Numbered from the stretch's first letter, positions 19,125 to 29,000 are shown. The stretch: DNA of 64,000 nt from Reinekea sp. G2M2-21 (GCF_015687175.1 NZ_JADPQG010000001.1:1-64000), one strand, 5' to 3'. Made by a program: numbers and translations. The notes: generated by a model not told the origin, from the letters alone.

Positions 19125-19870
19125 TGGTTCCGTATTTTAAGCCGATAAATCTCAACCGCGATTTCGGTATCTGCCAGCAGATGCGGGCCATCAGCTATCA
19201 GGCAAGTTACGGGTCCCGAGTGTCCTGAGTCGGAAGTTCGCATGAATTCAGCGCGCCATTCAAGTTCTATAGCTAGGCGTGTCTCGCAGTCAATGGTTAT
19301 TCCATTGGCAAGAGACAGAACGACGCTAGAGAGCTTGAATGTCACGCCCGAAGGGAGCTCATGGAAAACACTATTACGGCGTTGCTCTTCTTGAAAAGAT
19401 CTCAATATTCTCTACGAAGAGCGTCTTGTACTAGCGCTTCCCATGAGCTCTGAAGCTATACGACCTTCCGACTCAGGGCACTAGATGGGTTTGAACGTGA
19501 CTATGGCGACAGCTATCGTGAGCGGTTGCAGCAAAAGATCGACAACCTGCCCCAAGGCTGTTGCCACCTTTGGTTAGGCGATACGGTTGTTGGTCAGACC
19601 GAAGCTAAATGGATAGCGGACTCGACCGTTGGCTATATTAACTTGCTGGTCGTCAGCCCTGATTATCAACGCCAGGGCTTTGGAAGACTTATGGTCGATT
19701 ACCTGGCGGATGTCTTTATAGCGGCTGGGAAAACGTCGATGCAACTCAGTGTCAGTCCCACCAATCGACAGGCCCTTGCTTTTTGCGCTGCTAATGGCTG
19801 GCAAGATGCTGGGCAACGTCCCAATTCTTCCATGCGTTTATACACCCGGTCCCTTTCAAAAAGACGATAG
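19124..19870 (+). pseudogene. GNAT acetyltransferase broken by a 264-bp insert
   Basis: Two pieces of one GNAT-family N-acetyltransferase. The first reads M-V-P-Y-F-K-P-I-N-L-N from 19124 to Y-G-S-R and meets a TGA at 19226 just inside the insert. The second resumes in the same frame at about 19484 with D-G-F-E-R-D-Y-G and runs to 19870, containing the acetyl-CoA loop region (L-L-V-V-S-P-D-Y-Q-R-Q-G-F-G-R-L) and L-S-V-S-P-T-N-R-Q-A-L-A-F. Together they give a normal ~160-residue enzyme. The insert carries stops, so a full protein is not made; a 114-residue C-terminal piece could start from a TTG at 19526 but would lack the N-terminal strands. Substrate unknown. Confidence 0.82.
19219..19482. 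mobile_element. Inverted-repeat element inserted in the GNAT gene
   Basis: The 18-base ends AGTGTCCTGAGTCGGAAG (19219-19236) and CTTCCGACTCAGGGCACT (19465-19482) are inverted copies with one mismatch, and weaker similarity continues inward to about 35 bases. The interior has a second inverted repeat (GAGCTCATGG near 19356 with CCATGAGCTC near 19441) and a GCTCTTC/GAAGAGC pair, so the middle could fold. It carries no transposase. A short minus-strand frame crosses it, but I cannot assign it. No clear target-site duplication is seen. Size and structure fit a non-autonomous (MITE-like) element. Confidence 0.65.
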
Positions 19871-19918
19871 CTACTCAGAAGAAGTGGTGGTTTTTTGAGC
19901 ATTGAGGTTGTTGAGACT

Positions 19919-21925
19919 ATGCTTAAAAAACTCGCCTTTTTGCTGGAGCAGTACCCTGTGAAAATTAAAACCAAACTATTATTGTCGTTTATGACGACGA
20001 CCTTACTCCCGGTATTGATCGTGTCTTTTATCACGGTTCGTAATGTAGTTGCGCAAGCAGAAAAGCAGTTTTTTGAAACCAGTCAGTTGGATATTTCTAT
20101 CATTGATCAGACATTCAAAAACTTTTTCGATGTGATCGGGTTTAACGTGTCTTTCATGGCCGATTTCAAAGCTGTCAGCGCAACTAAGACCGGCAAGCTG
20201 ACCACTTATTTCGGTGAACCGCAGCCACCCGCCGAAATCGCCATGAAGAACGGTGGGCGTGAGCAGGCTTTGTTTGAACTGTTCAGCGCTATCGGAGAAA
20301 ACAATCCGATGCTTGGATACGTCTATATGGGTGACAAAGACGGTGGCTATCTGGAATGGCCGGGTACCTATGGTTACGGCGATTGGGACCCACGGACGCG
20401 TCCTTGGTTTTCAATGGGTAAAGAAGGCAATTACGAAATTGTTCGGCGCGACGGCTACTACTGGGAGCCGGATGACGCTGTTTATGTGTCGGTTTTGAAA
20501 GGCTATAAAAATGAAACCGGTGCTTTCGAGGGCGTTGTTGCGATCGACGTATCGCTTAAGTCGCTGACGGATATGGTGCAACGCATCAAGTTCGGCGAAG
20601 GCGGTTTTATTATGGTGGTCGAAGGCAGTGGCAATATTCTGGTTGACGGTGGCAATGTCGACAACAACTTCAAATCACTGCAAGAACTTGAAGCACCTTA
20701 CTTCGCCATGATTGACGCAACCGATGAAGGGCTTCTGGAATTTGACATAGACGGTGAATCCTATATGGCCAACGTTTATGCATCCCGCGAACTCGGTTGG
20801 AAATTTGTTGGCTTTATGCCTAAAAAAGAAATTTTCGCTGCCGCCACCAACATGGCTTACACGACCATAATTGTCAGTTTGATCTTGGTTTTACTGTTTG
20901 TCTTCGCCGGTGCATACATTGCACGACGTATAGTAACGCCCATCAATCAGGTGAAAGACAACTTACGGACAATCGCCGAAGGCGAGGGTGACTTGACAAC
21001 GCGCATTCAAGTCCGTTCCAGTGACGAAACCGGCGAGTTAGCGCAATGGTTCAACCAGTTTATTGAATCCACACAAACCTTAATACTGGCGATAAAAGAC
21101 AAAGCGCTCAGCATGGAAGGCGTTTCCGCCAATACGAACATTAAAGCTAATGACATGACAGTGTCGGCCAATCAGCAGTTGGCGTCGATAGATCAGATTG
21201 TCACGGCAACCACGCAAATGTCCGCTGCGGCAAACGAAGTTGCAACAAACAGCGTCGATACAGCCTCCATTTCCGATCAGGGGCTCGGGGCGACCAAAGA
21301 AGGTAAATCGATCATTATTCGCAGCAGTCAAAGCGTTGAACATCTGGGCAACAGTATTGACGCCTCAAACAAAGTTATTCAGCAGTTAGCTCAGGAGACC
21401 GATAACATCACCAATATACTGTCTACTATTCAGCAGATTGCGGAGCAGACCAATCTGTTGGCCTTGAATGCGGCGATTGAAGCGGCGCGAGCTGGTGAGC
21501 AGGGCCGGGGTTTTGCGGTGGTAGCGGATGAAGTTCGCAACCTTGCCAAACGAACTCAAGACTCCACAGAGGAAATCAGTGCGATATTGGGCAAACTGGT
21601 GGACAGAACACAATCTGTGTCTCAAACCATGGCCAAAAGCTCTGAGGAATCACAGACGGCAGTCTCTCTTTCTGCGGAAGTGTTGAATGCTTTTGAAGAA
21701 ATTGAAGCCGTTGTGGAGCGCATTCGTGATATGACGACGCAAACCGCCAGTGCCACAGAAGAGCAACACTTGGTGACGAAGGATATCAACCAAAATCTGG
21801 TCAACATCAATGAATCCGCCAACCAAGTATCTGCGCATTCCGATGAAGTTAAAATGTTGAGTGATCAACAAGCCGAATTGAGCCATGAACTGACGGCATT
21901 GGTTTCCCGTTTTCGTACTGAGTAA
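19919..21925 (+). CDS. Methyl-accepting chemotaxis protein, dCACHE sensor
   Basis: 668 residues from the ATG at 19919 (a TTG eight codons upstream is also possible). Layout: a first membrane segment at about residues 19-43; a periplasmic double-CACHE domain to about 305, with the D-P-R-T-R-P-W-F motif and V-A-I-D-V-S-L at the end of the first half; a second membrane segment at about 313-337; a HAMP domain; and a cytoplasmic signalling helix with the hairpin [19 protein letters not shown]. dCACHE sensors bind small ligands such as amino acids; the ligand here is unknown. No CheR-tethering pentapeptide is present at the C-terminus. Confidence 0.93.
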   Translation: MLKKLAFLLEQYPVKIKTKLLLSFMTTTLLPVLIVSFITVRNVVAQAEKQFFETSQLDISIIDQTFKNFFDVIGFNVSFMADFKAVSATKTGKLTTYFGEPQPPAEIAMKNGGREQALFELFSAIGENNPMLGYVYMGDKDGGYLEWPGTYGYGDWDPRTRPWFSMGKEGNYEIVRRDGYYWEPDDAVYVSVLKGYKNETGAFEGVVAIDVSLKSLTDMVQRIKFGEGGFIMVVEGSGNILVDGGNVDNNFKSLQELEAPYFAMIDATDEGLLEFDIDGESYMANVYASRELGWKFVGFMPKKEIFAAATNMAYTTIIVSLILVLLFVFAGAYIARRIVTPINQVKDNLRTIAEGEGDLTTRIQVRSSDETGELAQWFNQFIESTQTLILAIKDKALSMEGVSANTNIKANDMTVSANQQLASIDQIVTATTQMSAAANEVATNSVDTASISDQGLGATKEGKSIIIRSSQSVEHLGNSIDASNKVIQQLAQETDNITNILSTIQQIAEQTNLLALNAAIEAARAGEQGRGFAVVADEVRNLAKRTQDSTEEISAILGKLVDRTQSVSQTMAKSSEESQTAVSLSAEVLNAFEEIEAVVERIRDMTTQTASATEEQHLVTKDINQNLVNINESANQVSAHSDEVKMLSDQQAELSHELTALVSRFRTE

Positions 21926-21937
21926 CGCTCTAATGAA

Positions 21938-21966
21938 TGCCCGGCGTCTGTCGGGCAGCCTTTTTT
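21938..21966 (+). terminator. Intrinsic terminator of the chemoreceptor gene
   Basis: The 6-bp stem TGCCCG/CGGGCA (21938-21943/21952-21957) is followed by a T run 13 bp past the stop codon. Confidence 0.75.
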
Positions 21967-22129
21967 ATCTCGATTTTCGATCCTGCATGAACCTCGCTCG
22001 TCTTGAGCTGTTTCTCTTTGCCAAAGCCCAGACTGGACCACGCCCCTCAATGGTGTGATCACCTAAGCCCATTTGGTTTGTGTCATTACCAACACGAGCG
22101 CGAGCACAAAAAAATAGAACCATTAAATA

Positions 22130-22179
22130 AATTGGTCTACAATTGGTCTTATATTTAGGTTTAAAAAACAATACCAATT
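22130..22179. promoter_or_regulatory. AATTGGT repeat array before chbP
   Basis: AATTGGTCT occurs twice in direct orientation, at 22130 and 22141, eleven bases (one helical turn) apart. An inverted copy, AATACCAATT, lies near 22170, and a weaker one (AGAACCATT) near 22116. TGGTCTA with its complement is the half site of GntR/HutC-family amino-sugar regulators (DasR, NagQ, YvoA types), which fits control of a chitobiose gene. Confidence 0.5.
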
Positions 22180-22205
22180 CGCTAAACATGAAAAGGCCAA
22201 CTCCC

Positions 22206-24605
22206 ATGCAATACGGCTACTTTGATAACGATCAACGTGAATACGTCATTACCCGTCCGGATACGCCGGCACCCTGGACCAATTACCTGGGCACAGAAAA
22301 ATTTGCCACGGTGATCTCCAATAACGCTGGTGGGTATTCCTTTTACAATTCACCAGAATACAACCGGGTCACCAAGTTCCGCCCTAACCACTCCTTCGAC
22401 CGCCCGGGTCACTATGTGTACCTGCGGGATGATGTCAGTGGTGATTACTGGTCTGTGTCCTGGCAGCCTGTTGCGAAAAGTCTGGATGAAGCCGAGTACG
22501 TGGTTCGCCATGGCCTGTCTTATTCCAAATTTCAATGTGACTACAACGGCATTTTCGCCGAAAAAACACTGTTCGTACCGAAAGGCGAGGATTTGCAGAT
22601 CTGGGATGTCCGTATCCGCAACGACGGTGATCTGCCGCGTAAAATCAGTGCCTTTTCTTTTGTTGAGTTTTCCTTCAGTCATATTGCTTCAGACAACCAG
22701 AATCATCAGATGAGTCTGTATTCTTCGGGCACGTCCTATCAGGACGGCGTGATTGAATACGATCTGTATTACAACACCAATGAATATGAAGGATGGTATT
22801 ACCTGGCATCCAGCTTTGGCCCGGACAGCTATGATGGTTCCCGCGATGCGTTTCTGGGCGCGTATCGTGATGAGTCAAACCCGATAGCCGTCGAAAATGG
22901 GCGCTGCTCAAACACGGCCAAGACCTGTTACAACCAGTGTGGCTCGTTGCACAAGTCATTTGAACTGGGTCCGGGGGAAGAAGTACGGTTTGTTTTACTG
23001 TTGGGGTTGGGCAAAGGTATGGGGGCAAAAAAACGCGCTAAATACCAGGATTTCACTAATGTCGACCAAGCCTTTGCTGAGATCCGCAGCCACTGGGATG
23101 AGCGTGTGGCTAAATTCCAGGTTAGCTCGCCTCATTCCGCACTCGACACCATGACCAATATCTGGACGTTGTATCAGGCCGAAACCTGTGTGGTCTGGTC
23201 CCGGTTTGCTTCCTTTATTGAAGTCGGTGGTCGTACCGGTCTGGGCTATCGTGACACCGCGCAAGATGTCATGGCAGTGCCCCATACCAACCAGCCGATG
23301 ACCCGTAAGCGCATTGTGGACCTGTTACGCGGACAAGTTCAGGCCGGTTATGGTCTGCATCTGTTCGACCCGGATTGGTTTGACCCTGAAAAAGAAGACG
23401 TTGAACCATCAAAATCGCCGACGGTGGTCCCGACCCCAAGTGACGATGACAAGATTCATGGCATTGAAGACACCTGTTCCGACGATGCACTTTGGTTAGT
23501 GCCGACGATCTGTCGTTACGTTCAGGAAACCGGAGATGTGGCGTTTTTCGACGAAGTGATTACTTACGCCGATGGTGGTGAAGGAACGGTATACGAACAC
23601 ATGACCCGGGTGCTGGATTTCAGCGCCAAATACGTGGGTCAAACCGGTATATGCCAAGGGTTGCGTGCAGACTGGAACGATTGTTTGAACCTCGGAGGCG
23701 GTGAGTCTGCGTTGGTCAGTTTCCTACATTTCTGGGCTTGTAACGCGTTTGTGGAGGCCGCCACCTTCTTAGGGCGGCATGAAGACGCCGCGACCTATCA
23801 GACCATGGCCGATAAAGTAAAGGACGCCTGCGAGACTCAATTGTGGGATGGCGATTGGTATATCCGCGGCATTACCGCCAAAGGCGATAAGGTCGGTACC
23901 CATACCCAGGCGGAGGGCAAAGTACATCTGGAGTCCAATACCTGGGCCGTGATTTCAGGTGCCGCTCAAACAGAGCGGGCCCTAAAAGCAATGGACTCTG
24001 TTGATGAATACCTCTCTTCACCTTACGGGCTGCATTTGAATGCGCCATCTTTTGCCACCCCGAACGATGACATCGGATTCGTTACCCGGGTATATCAGGG
24101 CGTCAAAGAAAACGGCGCCATTTTCAGTCATCCCAACCCGTGGGCTTGGGTGGCCGAAGCGATGCTGGGACGTGGTGACCGGGCGATGAAACACATTAAC
24201 GGACTGTTGCCGGCAAACTTTAACAATACCGCCGACAAACGGGTTGCTGAACCTTATTCCTATTGTCAGTTCGTCATGGGGCGCGACCATGAAGATCACG
24301 GACGAGCGAATCATCCTTGGTTGACCGGTTCCGCAGGTTGGGCCTATGTCGCTACCACCAACTACATCTATGGCGTTCGTCCGGGCTTTAATGGTCTTAC
24401 CGTAGATCCCTGTATTCCGAGTGATTGGGCTGGGTTTACCGTTCGACGCGAATGGCGTGGTGCGGTCTACAACATCGAGGTGCGTAACCCGAATCACGTC
24501 AGCAAGGGCATCCAAAGTCTTGAGTTGAATGGACAGCTCATTACCGGGGAAATTCCAGTGCAACCCGCGGGTACCGAGCACAGCGTAATCGTGGTGATGG
24601 GTTAA
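22206..24605 (+). CDS. chbP: N,N'-diacetylchitobiose phosphorylase (GH94)
   Basis: 799 residues from the ATG at 22206 (an ATG six codons earlier is possible). The enzyme splits N,N'-diacetylchitobiose with phosphate into GlcNAc-1-phosphate and GlcNAc in the cytoplasm, saving an ATP. The sequence is near-collinear with the Vibrio chitobiose phosphorylase (801 residues) rather than cellobiose phosphorylase, for example F-A-S-F-I-E-V-G-G-R-T-G-L-G-Y-R-D-T and P-T-P-S-D-D-D-K-I-H-G. The catalytic acid lies in R-A-D-W-N-D-C-L-N, Asp489 here, the counterpart of Asp492 in Vibrio. GH94 layout: N-terminal beta-sandwich, helical linker, (alpha/alpha)6 barrel, C-terminal beta. The mutase that uses its product follows 83 bp downstream. 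Confidence 0.95.
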   Translation: MQYGYFDNDQREYVITRPDTPAPWTNYLGTEKFATVISNNAGGYSFYNSPEYNRVTKFRPNHSFDRPGHYVYLRDDVSGDYWSVSWQPVAKSLDEAEYVVRHGLSYSKFQCDYNGIFAEKTLFVPKGEDLQIWDVRIRNDGDLPRKISAFSFVEFSFSHIASDNQNHQMSLYSSGTSYQDGVIEYDLYYNTNEYEGWYYLASSFGPDSYDGSRDAFLGAYRDESNPIAVENGRCSNTAKTCYNQCGSLHKSFELGPGEEVRFVLLLGLGKGMGAKKRAKYQDFTNVDQAFAEIRSHWDERVAKFQVSSPHSALDTMTNIWTLYQAETCVVWSRFASFIEVGGRTGLGYRDTAQDVMAVPHTNQPMTRKRIVDLLRGQVQAGYGLHLFDPDWFDPEKEDVEPSKSPTVVPTPSDDDKIHGIEDTCSDDALWLVPTICRYVQETGDVAFFDEVITYADGGEGTVYEHMTRVLDFSAKYVGQTGICQGLRADWNDCLNLGGGESALVSFLHFWACNAFVEAATFLGRHEDAATYQTMADKVKDACETQLWDGDWYIRGITAKGDKVGTHTQAEGKVHLESNTWAVISGAAQTERALKAMDSVDEYLSSPYGLHLNAPSFATPNDDIGFVTRVYQGVKENGAIFSHPNPWAWVAEAMLGRGDRAMKHINGLLPANFNNTADKRVAEPYSYCQFVMGRDHEDHGRANHPWLTGSAGWAYVATTNYIYGVRPGFNGLTVDPCIPSDWAGFTVRREWRGAVYNIEVRNPNHVSKGIQSLELNGQLITGEIPVQPAGTEHSVIVVMG

Positions 24606-24688
24606 TGCGACACATGCCGGGGGTTCCTGCTGGTTTCAGCGAATCCTCGACTTATTGCTGAATATGACAGCTCTACATAGGTGACAAC

Positions 24689-26101
24689 ATGATTCAATTT
24701 GGAACAGGTGGTTGGCGTGCCTTTATCGGTGAAGAATTTACCGCCGAGAACGTCCGTAAAGTGGGCCAGGCAATGGCAAATCTCATGCACAAACAAGGTG
24801 TCGCTTTTGCGCCCTTTGTAATTGGCTATGATCGTCGTTTCCTGTCCGACAAAGCGTCAAAATGGTTGGCCGAAGTCTTGGCCGCAAACAGTATTCAGGT
24901 GGAGTTGATCGACAAGCCGGTACCGACACCGGTGGTCATGTTTTGCGTAAAAACCAATAACCTGCCCTATGGTGCCTGCATCACGGCGTCGCACAACCCC
25001 GCAGACTATAATGGGATTAAGTTGTTTGCCGATGGTGGTCGTGATGCAACCGAAACATTGACCGATGTAATCGAGTCCGAGATCGCTGACTTACAAGCCA
25101 CCGACATCAAACGTCTGGAATTCGAAGACGGCATTGCCAGTGGCAAAATCCAAATCATCCGTCCGTTGAATGAATTTATTGATGCCATTCTGGCGGGTGT
25201 TAATGTCGAGGCGATCAAAAACGCGAATCTGAAAATTTTGCTCGACCCGATGTACGGTGTGGCAAAAACTTCGTTACAAGCGGTGCTGATATCGGCACGC
25301 TGTGACGTCGATGTTATTAATGATCGCCACGATACAACCTTTGGTGGCCGTTTGCCGTCGCCCACGGCGCATACGCTGTTCAAGCTGTCACACCTGGTAC
25401 CGGAAAAAGGCTATGACCTTGGAATCGGGACCGACGGTGACGCGGACCGACTGGGCATCATCGATGAGACCGGCCGGTTTGTGCACCCGAACGAAGTGCT
25501 GGCGTTGCTGTATTACTACTTGTTGGAGTACAAAGGCTTGAAGGGCAGTGTAGTCCGTAATGTCGCCACCACTCATCTGTTGGACAAGATCGCGGCGGAT
25601 CACGGTGAGAAGTGTTTTGAAGTGCCGGTGGGTTTCAAGCATATCTCTGAAGCCATGGAAGCGGACAATTCATTGATCGGCGGGGAAAGCTCTGGTGGCT
25701 TGACGATTCGTGGTCACATCAAAGGTAAAGACGGTATTTTTGCTGGGTCGCTGTTGGTGGAATTGATCAGCGTGACGGGTAAGAAATTGTCTGAACTGCT
25801 CAGTGAGATATATGGCAAGTACGGTAATTTTGTAACAGCCTCGGGCGATTGCACATTCCGCGCGGCGGATCGTCAGCGGATTTGGGACATGGTATACGAA
25901 GACAAAAAGTTACCGGTATTCCCGAAACCGATTGCCAATGTCAGCTACGCCGATGGCGCGAAAATTACCTTTGAAAACGACTCCTGGGTAATTGCCCGTT
26001 TCTCCGGTACAGAACCCTTGCTGCGTATCTTTGCCGAGGCCGATAACGAAGAAGACGCAGAACAGTTAGTGCAGACCGTTAAGGCGTTTCTGATGCCTTG
26101 A
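24689..26101 (+). CDS. Phosphohexomutase, probable GlcNAc-1-P mutase
   Basis: 470 residues. An alpha-D-phosphohexomutase: phosphoserine loop T-A-S-H-N-P with Ser101, metal loop D-G-D-A-D-R near residue 250, sugar-binding G-E-S-S-G-G, and phosphate-binding R-F-S-G-T-E-P near the C-terminus. It begins F-G-T-G-G-W-R-A, unlike GlmM, which is separately encoded at 51206. The same gene neighbours chbP in the Vibrio chitin-use cluster, where it is thought to turn GlcNAc-1-phosphate into GlcNAc-6-phosphate for NagA/NagB. AGGTGA lies seven bases before the start. The sugar specificity is inferred from context. Confidence 0.85.
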   Translation: MIQFGTGGWRAFIGEEFTAENVRKVGQAMANLMHKQGVAFAPFVIGYDRRFLSDKASKWLAEVLAANSIQVELIDKPVPTPVVMFCVKTNNLPYGACITASHNPADYNGIKLFADGGRDATETLTDVIESEIADLQATDIKRLEFEDGIASGKIQIIRPLNEFIDAILAGVNVEAIKNANLKILLDPMYGVAKTSLQAVLISARCDVDVINDRHDTTFGGRLPSPTAHTLFKLSHLVPEKGYDLGIGTDGDADRLGIIDETGRFVHPNEVLALLYYYLLEYKGLKGSVVRNVATTHLLDKIAADHGEKCFEVPVGFKHISEAMEADNSLIGGESSGGLTIRGHIKGKDGIFAGSLLVELISVTGKKLSELLSEIYGKYGNFVTASGDCTFRAADRQRIWDMVYEDKKLPVFPKPIANVSYADGAKITFENDSWVIARFSGTEPLLRIFAEADNEEDAEQLVQTVKAFLMP

Positions 26102-26117
26102 GTAGACGAGTTAGATC

Positions 26118-26142
26118 AGCCTGATGCAAATCAGGCTTTACC
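26118..26142 (+). terminator. Hairpin after the mutase gene
   Basis: The perfect 8-bp stem AGCCTGAT/ATCAGGCT with a GCAA loop (26118-26137) lies 16 bp after the stop. Only three Ts follow, so termination may be partial. Confidence 0.55.
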
Positions 26143-26227
26143 AACATTTTCCCGTGTCGTTTGTGCATAGTGCTAGAGTATCCGTGGGTCTTTCTTAATC
26201 CGATCAACCACATTAAGGAATCCGTCT

Positions 26228-27151
26228 ATGGCTACTCAACTTTCGACGCCGGCATCACATTCTCAGAGCGGGCTTGGTCGTTTCCTCATGGTTGCTTTCG
26301 GGTTTACTTGGCTGTGCTGGACGCCTGGCTTGATTTTGGCGTCTTGCAACAATCTGCTGATGCCTAATTTCGATACGTATCATCAGCTCTGGATTACCGG
26401 TTTTGAAGGAGCATTACATGCGACGCTGAGTGCGCTTTTCTTTTTAGGCGTCTATGGGCCGTTGCTCGGTGCTTATATCTCAATTCGATTTGCCGGTGAT
26501 AGATCAGGGTTGCGGTATTGGAGGCAGCAGATCACCTATTGGCGTGTGACACCCTCTTGGTACGGCATGGTTTTGCTCTTGGTCCTAGTTATTGGTGGAA
26601 TCCCATTTGTGCTTTTCACCGTCTTAGGAGGCCTTCAAGCCAGTGAGTACTCTTTAGGCTGGATCGCCGCTCTTTTTGTGATTCAGATTCTGCGCAGTGG
26701 GCTGGGTGAAGAACCTGGCTGGCGTGGTTACATGTTACCCATTTTAAGAGTTCGTTATTCAGGGGAGCGTTATATTTGGGTCATGGGTCTGATATGGTCA
26801 CTCTGGCACCTGCCGATTGTCATAACGCAAACGTTACAAGCTATGGCCGATCAGTCGATGCTGCCGATAGTATTGACTTTGCTGACTGCGGTAGCCGGCA
26901 ATATTATGGCGCTGATTGGAATGTCCTATCTCTACGTTTGGGTGTTAAATCGCACAGGGAGTATTTGGTTACTGATGGTATTGCACGCTGCCAGTAATGT
27001 GCTGGTCCTGTGGATGATATCATTTCTCGTCCTGAAACAAACGGCCGGTTTTGCGGTTGCGTTGATGCCGTGGTTTTGGGTGATTCTATTGCAGTGGAGA
27101 CTAGGAAAAACAAAGTTTCCGGGGGAGCCGCTGACAGCTATACCGCGATAG
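26228..27151 (+). CDS. CPBP-family intramembrane protease
   Basis: 307 residues with about seven or eight hydrophobic segments. The CPBP (Rce1/Abi) signature is present: L-G-E-E-P-G-W-R-G-Y near residue 158 (the E-E-x-x-x-R motif), then S-L-W-H-L-P near 193 carrying the third motif His; a further H-A-A-S-N lies near residue 256. Relatives cleave within the membrane, in bacteriocin self-immunity or surface-protein processing, but most proteobacterial members are uncharacterised. AAGGA lies about nine bases before the ATG. It stands alone, facing the decayed MFS gene, whose remains meet its 3' end. Confidence 0.82.
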   Translation: MATQLSTPASHSQSGLGRFLMVAFGFTWLCWTPGLILASCNNLLMPNFDTYHQLWITGFEGALHATLSALFFLGVYGPLLGAYISIRFAGDRSGLRYWRQQITYWRVTPSWYGMVLLLVLVIGGIPFVLFTVLGGLQASEYSLGWIAALFVIQILRSGLGEEPGWRGYMLPILRVRYSGERYIWVMGLIWSLWHLPIVITQTLQAMADQSMLPIVLTLLTAVAGNIMALIGMSYLYVWVLNRTGSIWLLMVLHAASNVLVLWMISFLVLKQTAGFAVALMPWFWVILLQWRLGKTKFPGEPLTAIPR

Positions 27152-27732
27152 GGAGACAGAGGGATCAAGCTGACGACAAACGCATAGCCACTCATACCTC
27201 CGAGCAATTGCGAACCATTTATGTCAGCCTCCATGGCCAGGCCCAATAGAAAAAGTGGAGCCGAGGTGCTTTCGATCATGTTGGACCTCAGCAGTACCCG
27301 GATGGAGCCGATGTGCCTGTGCCATAAACTTCCGCCCATAATGAATTCGAAATCGGCCCCATCATCCCGATACCTGCCCCCAGTTTGGCCATCATAAAAA
27401 ATGCGACCCACGCGCCAGTATACATTGCGCCGAGCGTCATGCTGGTCGCAAACGACAAACCCAGAAACCGCAACAGGGCTGCAACTGTGTGCCTCGATGC
27501 GGCCAAGGTCAGGAAGTTCTTCAAGGGTACCCGGTCAATCAGCTCGCCAGCGAAGAAGATAAGTAGGCCACTGATTAAGGTCGCACCAGCGTAAGCGGAC
27601 TCATGCGCGGTGGCCGAAAGACTCATCTACCCCTGAATCGAAGCACCGGGCCAGCTGATGAAGAATGACTGTACAACGTTCCCAAAAAAACAATAAGCAA
27701 AAATTCAACAGCGGCCAATATTGTCGGATCAT
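27130..27732 (-). pseudogene. Decayed MFS transporter
   Basis: Remains of the C-terminal or a single half of a major-facilitator transporter. Starting at M-I-R-Q-Y-W-P-L-L-N (27732), the frame is lost in a T7 run near 27685, continues as G-N-V-V-Q-S-F-F-I-S-W-P-G-A-S-I-Q in the next frame to an in-frame TAG just before M-S-L-S-A-T-A (27626), runs through several membrane helices to S-L-W-A-E-V-Y-G-T (about 27320), and shifts frame again to R-H-I-G-S-I-R-V-L-L. At least three lesions break it. Helices such as A-G-A-T-L-I-S-G-L-L-I-F are still clear. The conserved S-L-W-A-E-V-Y-G-T-x-H-x-G-x-I-R stretch identifies the family. Substrate unknown. Confidence 0.75.
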
Positions 27733-27898
27733 TGAACAATAGGCTCGCAGCACAGGAGCTTTACTGATTGAGCCTTAGGCCGGGAATGTAAAGAATCTTG
27801 CCGCCCATGTTATTGATTAAACCGATGGTATTAACTTTTTGAAGCGATTGCGCCGAAGTCCCTATATGGCTCGGCGCGGAGAACCGAACTTTGCCTTG

Positions 27899-28597
27899 TT
27901 AGTCTACCTTGCGGTAAATAAGGTCCCAAACTCCGTGTCCAAGTTTTTGGCCGCGTTTTTCAAATTTTGTGACTGGGCGGTGGGCTGGTCGGCCATTGGT
28001 GTACTGTCCAGCACCGCTGACGTTTTCGAATCCCGGTGCCGCTTCCATGACTTCCAGCATGTGTTCCGCATAGTTTTCCCAGTCGGTCGCCATGTGGAAG
28101 GTTCCATCTGTTTTCAGTTTGCGACGCAGCAGTTCGGCAAACTCGGGCTGAACGATACGGCGTTTATGGTGTTTCTTTTTGTGCCAAGGGTCTGGAAAGA
28201 ACAGCTGTACGGTGCTTAACGCCTGGTCTTCTATGCAGTCTTTTAAAATTTCGACGGCGTCTTCTTTATAGCAGCGAATGTTCGGAACCTGCTCGGTTTC
28301 AGTGCGGTTGAGCATGCGTCCGATACCCGGCAGGTGGACTTCAATACCGATAAAATTCTTTTCCGGGGCTGCAATGGCCATATCGACAAAGGAGTCGCCC
28401 ATACCGAAACCAATTTCCAACACGGTGTCCGCATCACGACCGAAGGTTTCCGGAATTGACAGCGGGCCATCCGCCATGTGCAAACCGAATTTCGCCCAGT
28501 TTTGATCCAGACTCTTTTTCTGGCCGTCCGTCATACGAGTGGCGCGCATGACAAAGCTGCGGATTTTACGCTGAAAGGGTTGGTCTTGGTCGATCAT
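27899..28597 (-). CDS. trmB: tRNA (guanine-N7)-methyltransferase
   Basis: 232 residues. TrmB makes m7G46 in the variable loop of tRNAs. It has the SAM loop [10 protein letters not shown] near residue 60, F-I-G-I-E-V-H at about 85, and the catalytic-region [18 protein letters not shown] near 145, all family-specific. It follows the DUF423 gene with one base between, so they are probably cotranscribed. Confidence 0.97.
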   Translation of the reverse strand: MIDQDQPFQRKIRSFVMRATRMTDGQKKSLDQNWAKFGLHMADGPLSIPETFGRDADTVLEIGFGMGDSFVDMAIAAPEKNFIGIEVHLPGIGRMLNRTETEQVPNIRCYKEDAVEILKDCIEDQALSTVQLFFPDPWHKKKHHKRRIVQPEFAELLRRKLKTDGTFHMATDWENYAEHMLEVMEAAPGFENVSGAGQYTNGRPAHRPVTKFEKRGQKLGHGVWDLIYRKVD

Positions 28598-28598
28598 G

Positions 28599-28979
28599 TT
28601 AATTCTCGGTTACAGTCAAATAGTAAAGGCGAAAGGCGGAATCCGCCCAACCAGCAATCATCAGAACACCACCCAGTGGGGCGATAGCACCCAACCATGG
28701 GGTGTCCAGAATAACCAATAAAAAAAGGCTGGCGCAGAATACGGATGTTCCGGCAAATAGCAAGTAAACTGGACGTTTGAACGGGGTTCTAGCGATGACG
28801 GAGAGAGTGCCAAATAGCAGTAACGCAAGACCATGGCTCATCAGGTAGCGACTGGCCGTATGCCAGGTATCCAGTCTGGCAGCACTAACCAGGTCGGCAA
28901 TGGCGTGAGCACCGAATGCCCCCAGAGCGACAGATAAACCACAAAATAGGGCGCCGGCCGTTAATGCGAAACGATTCAT
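28599..28979 (-). CDS. DUF423 small membrane protein
   Basis: 126 residues with four predicted membrane helices. The N-terminal [19 protein letters not shown] pattern and the closing [11 protein letters not shown] family-identify DUF423 (YgdD/YwdK). The function is not known. It sits between rpoH, from which it is separated by a terminator, and trmB, with which it likely forms an operon. Confidence 0.88.
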   Translation of the reverse strand: MNRFALTAGALFCGLSVALGAFGAHAIADLVSAARLDTWHTASRYLMSHGLALLLFGTLSVIARTPFKRPVYLLFAGTSVFCASLFLLVILDTPWLGAIAPLGGVLMIAGWADSAFRLYYLTVTEN

Positions 28980-29000
28980 GAACGTCTCCTAATTTCATAA

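Noticed and set aside
19141-19148. A perfect GCCGATAA with five of eight -35 bases at N11: a second FliA promoter
   Set aside because: It lies inside the coding sequence of the GNAT N-terminal piece (K-P-I-N-L) and has no flagellar or chemotaxis gene directly downstream.
19088-19405. A 105-residue minus-strand frame through the inverted-repeat element as a transposase
   Set aside because: It begins in the element and runs out into the GNAT and djlA coding sequence; I cannot find any transposase motif, so I do not call it.
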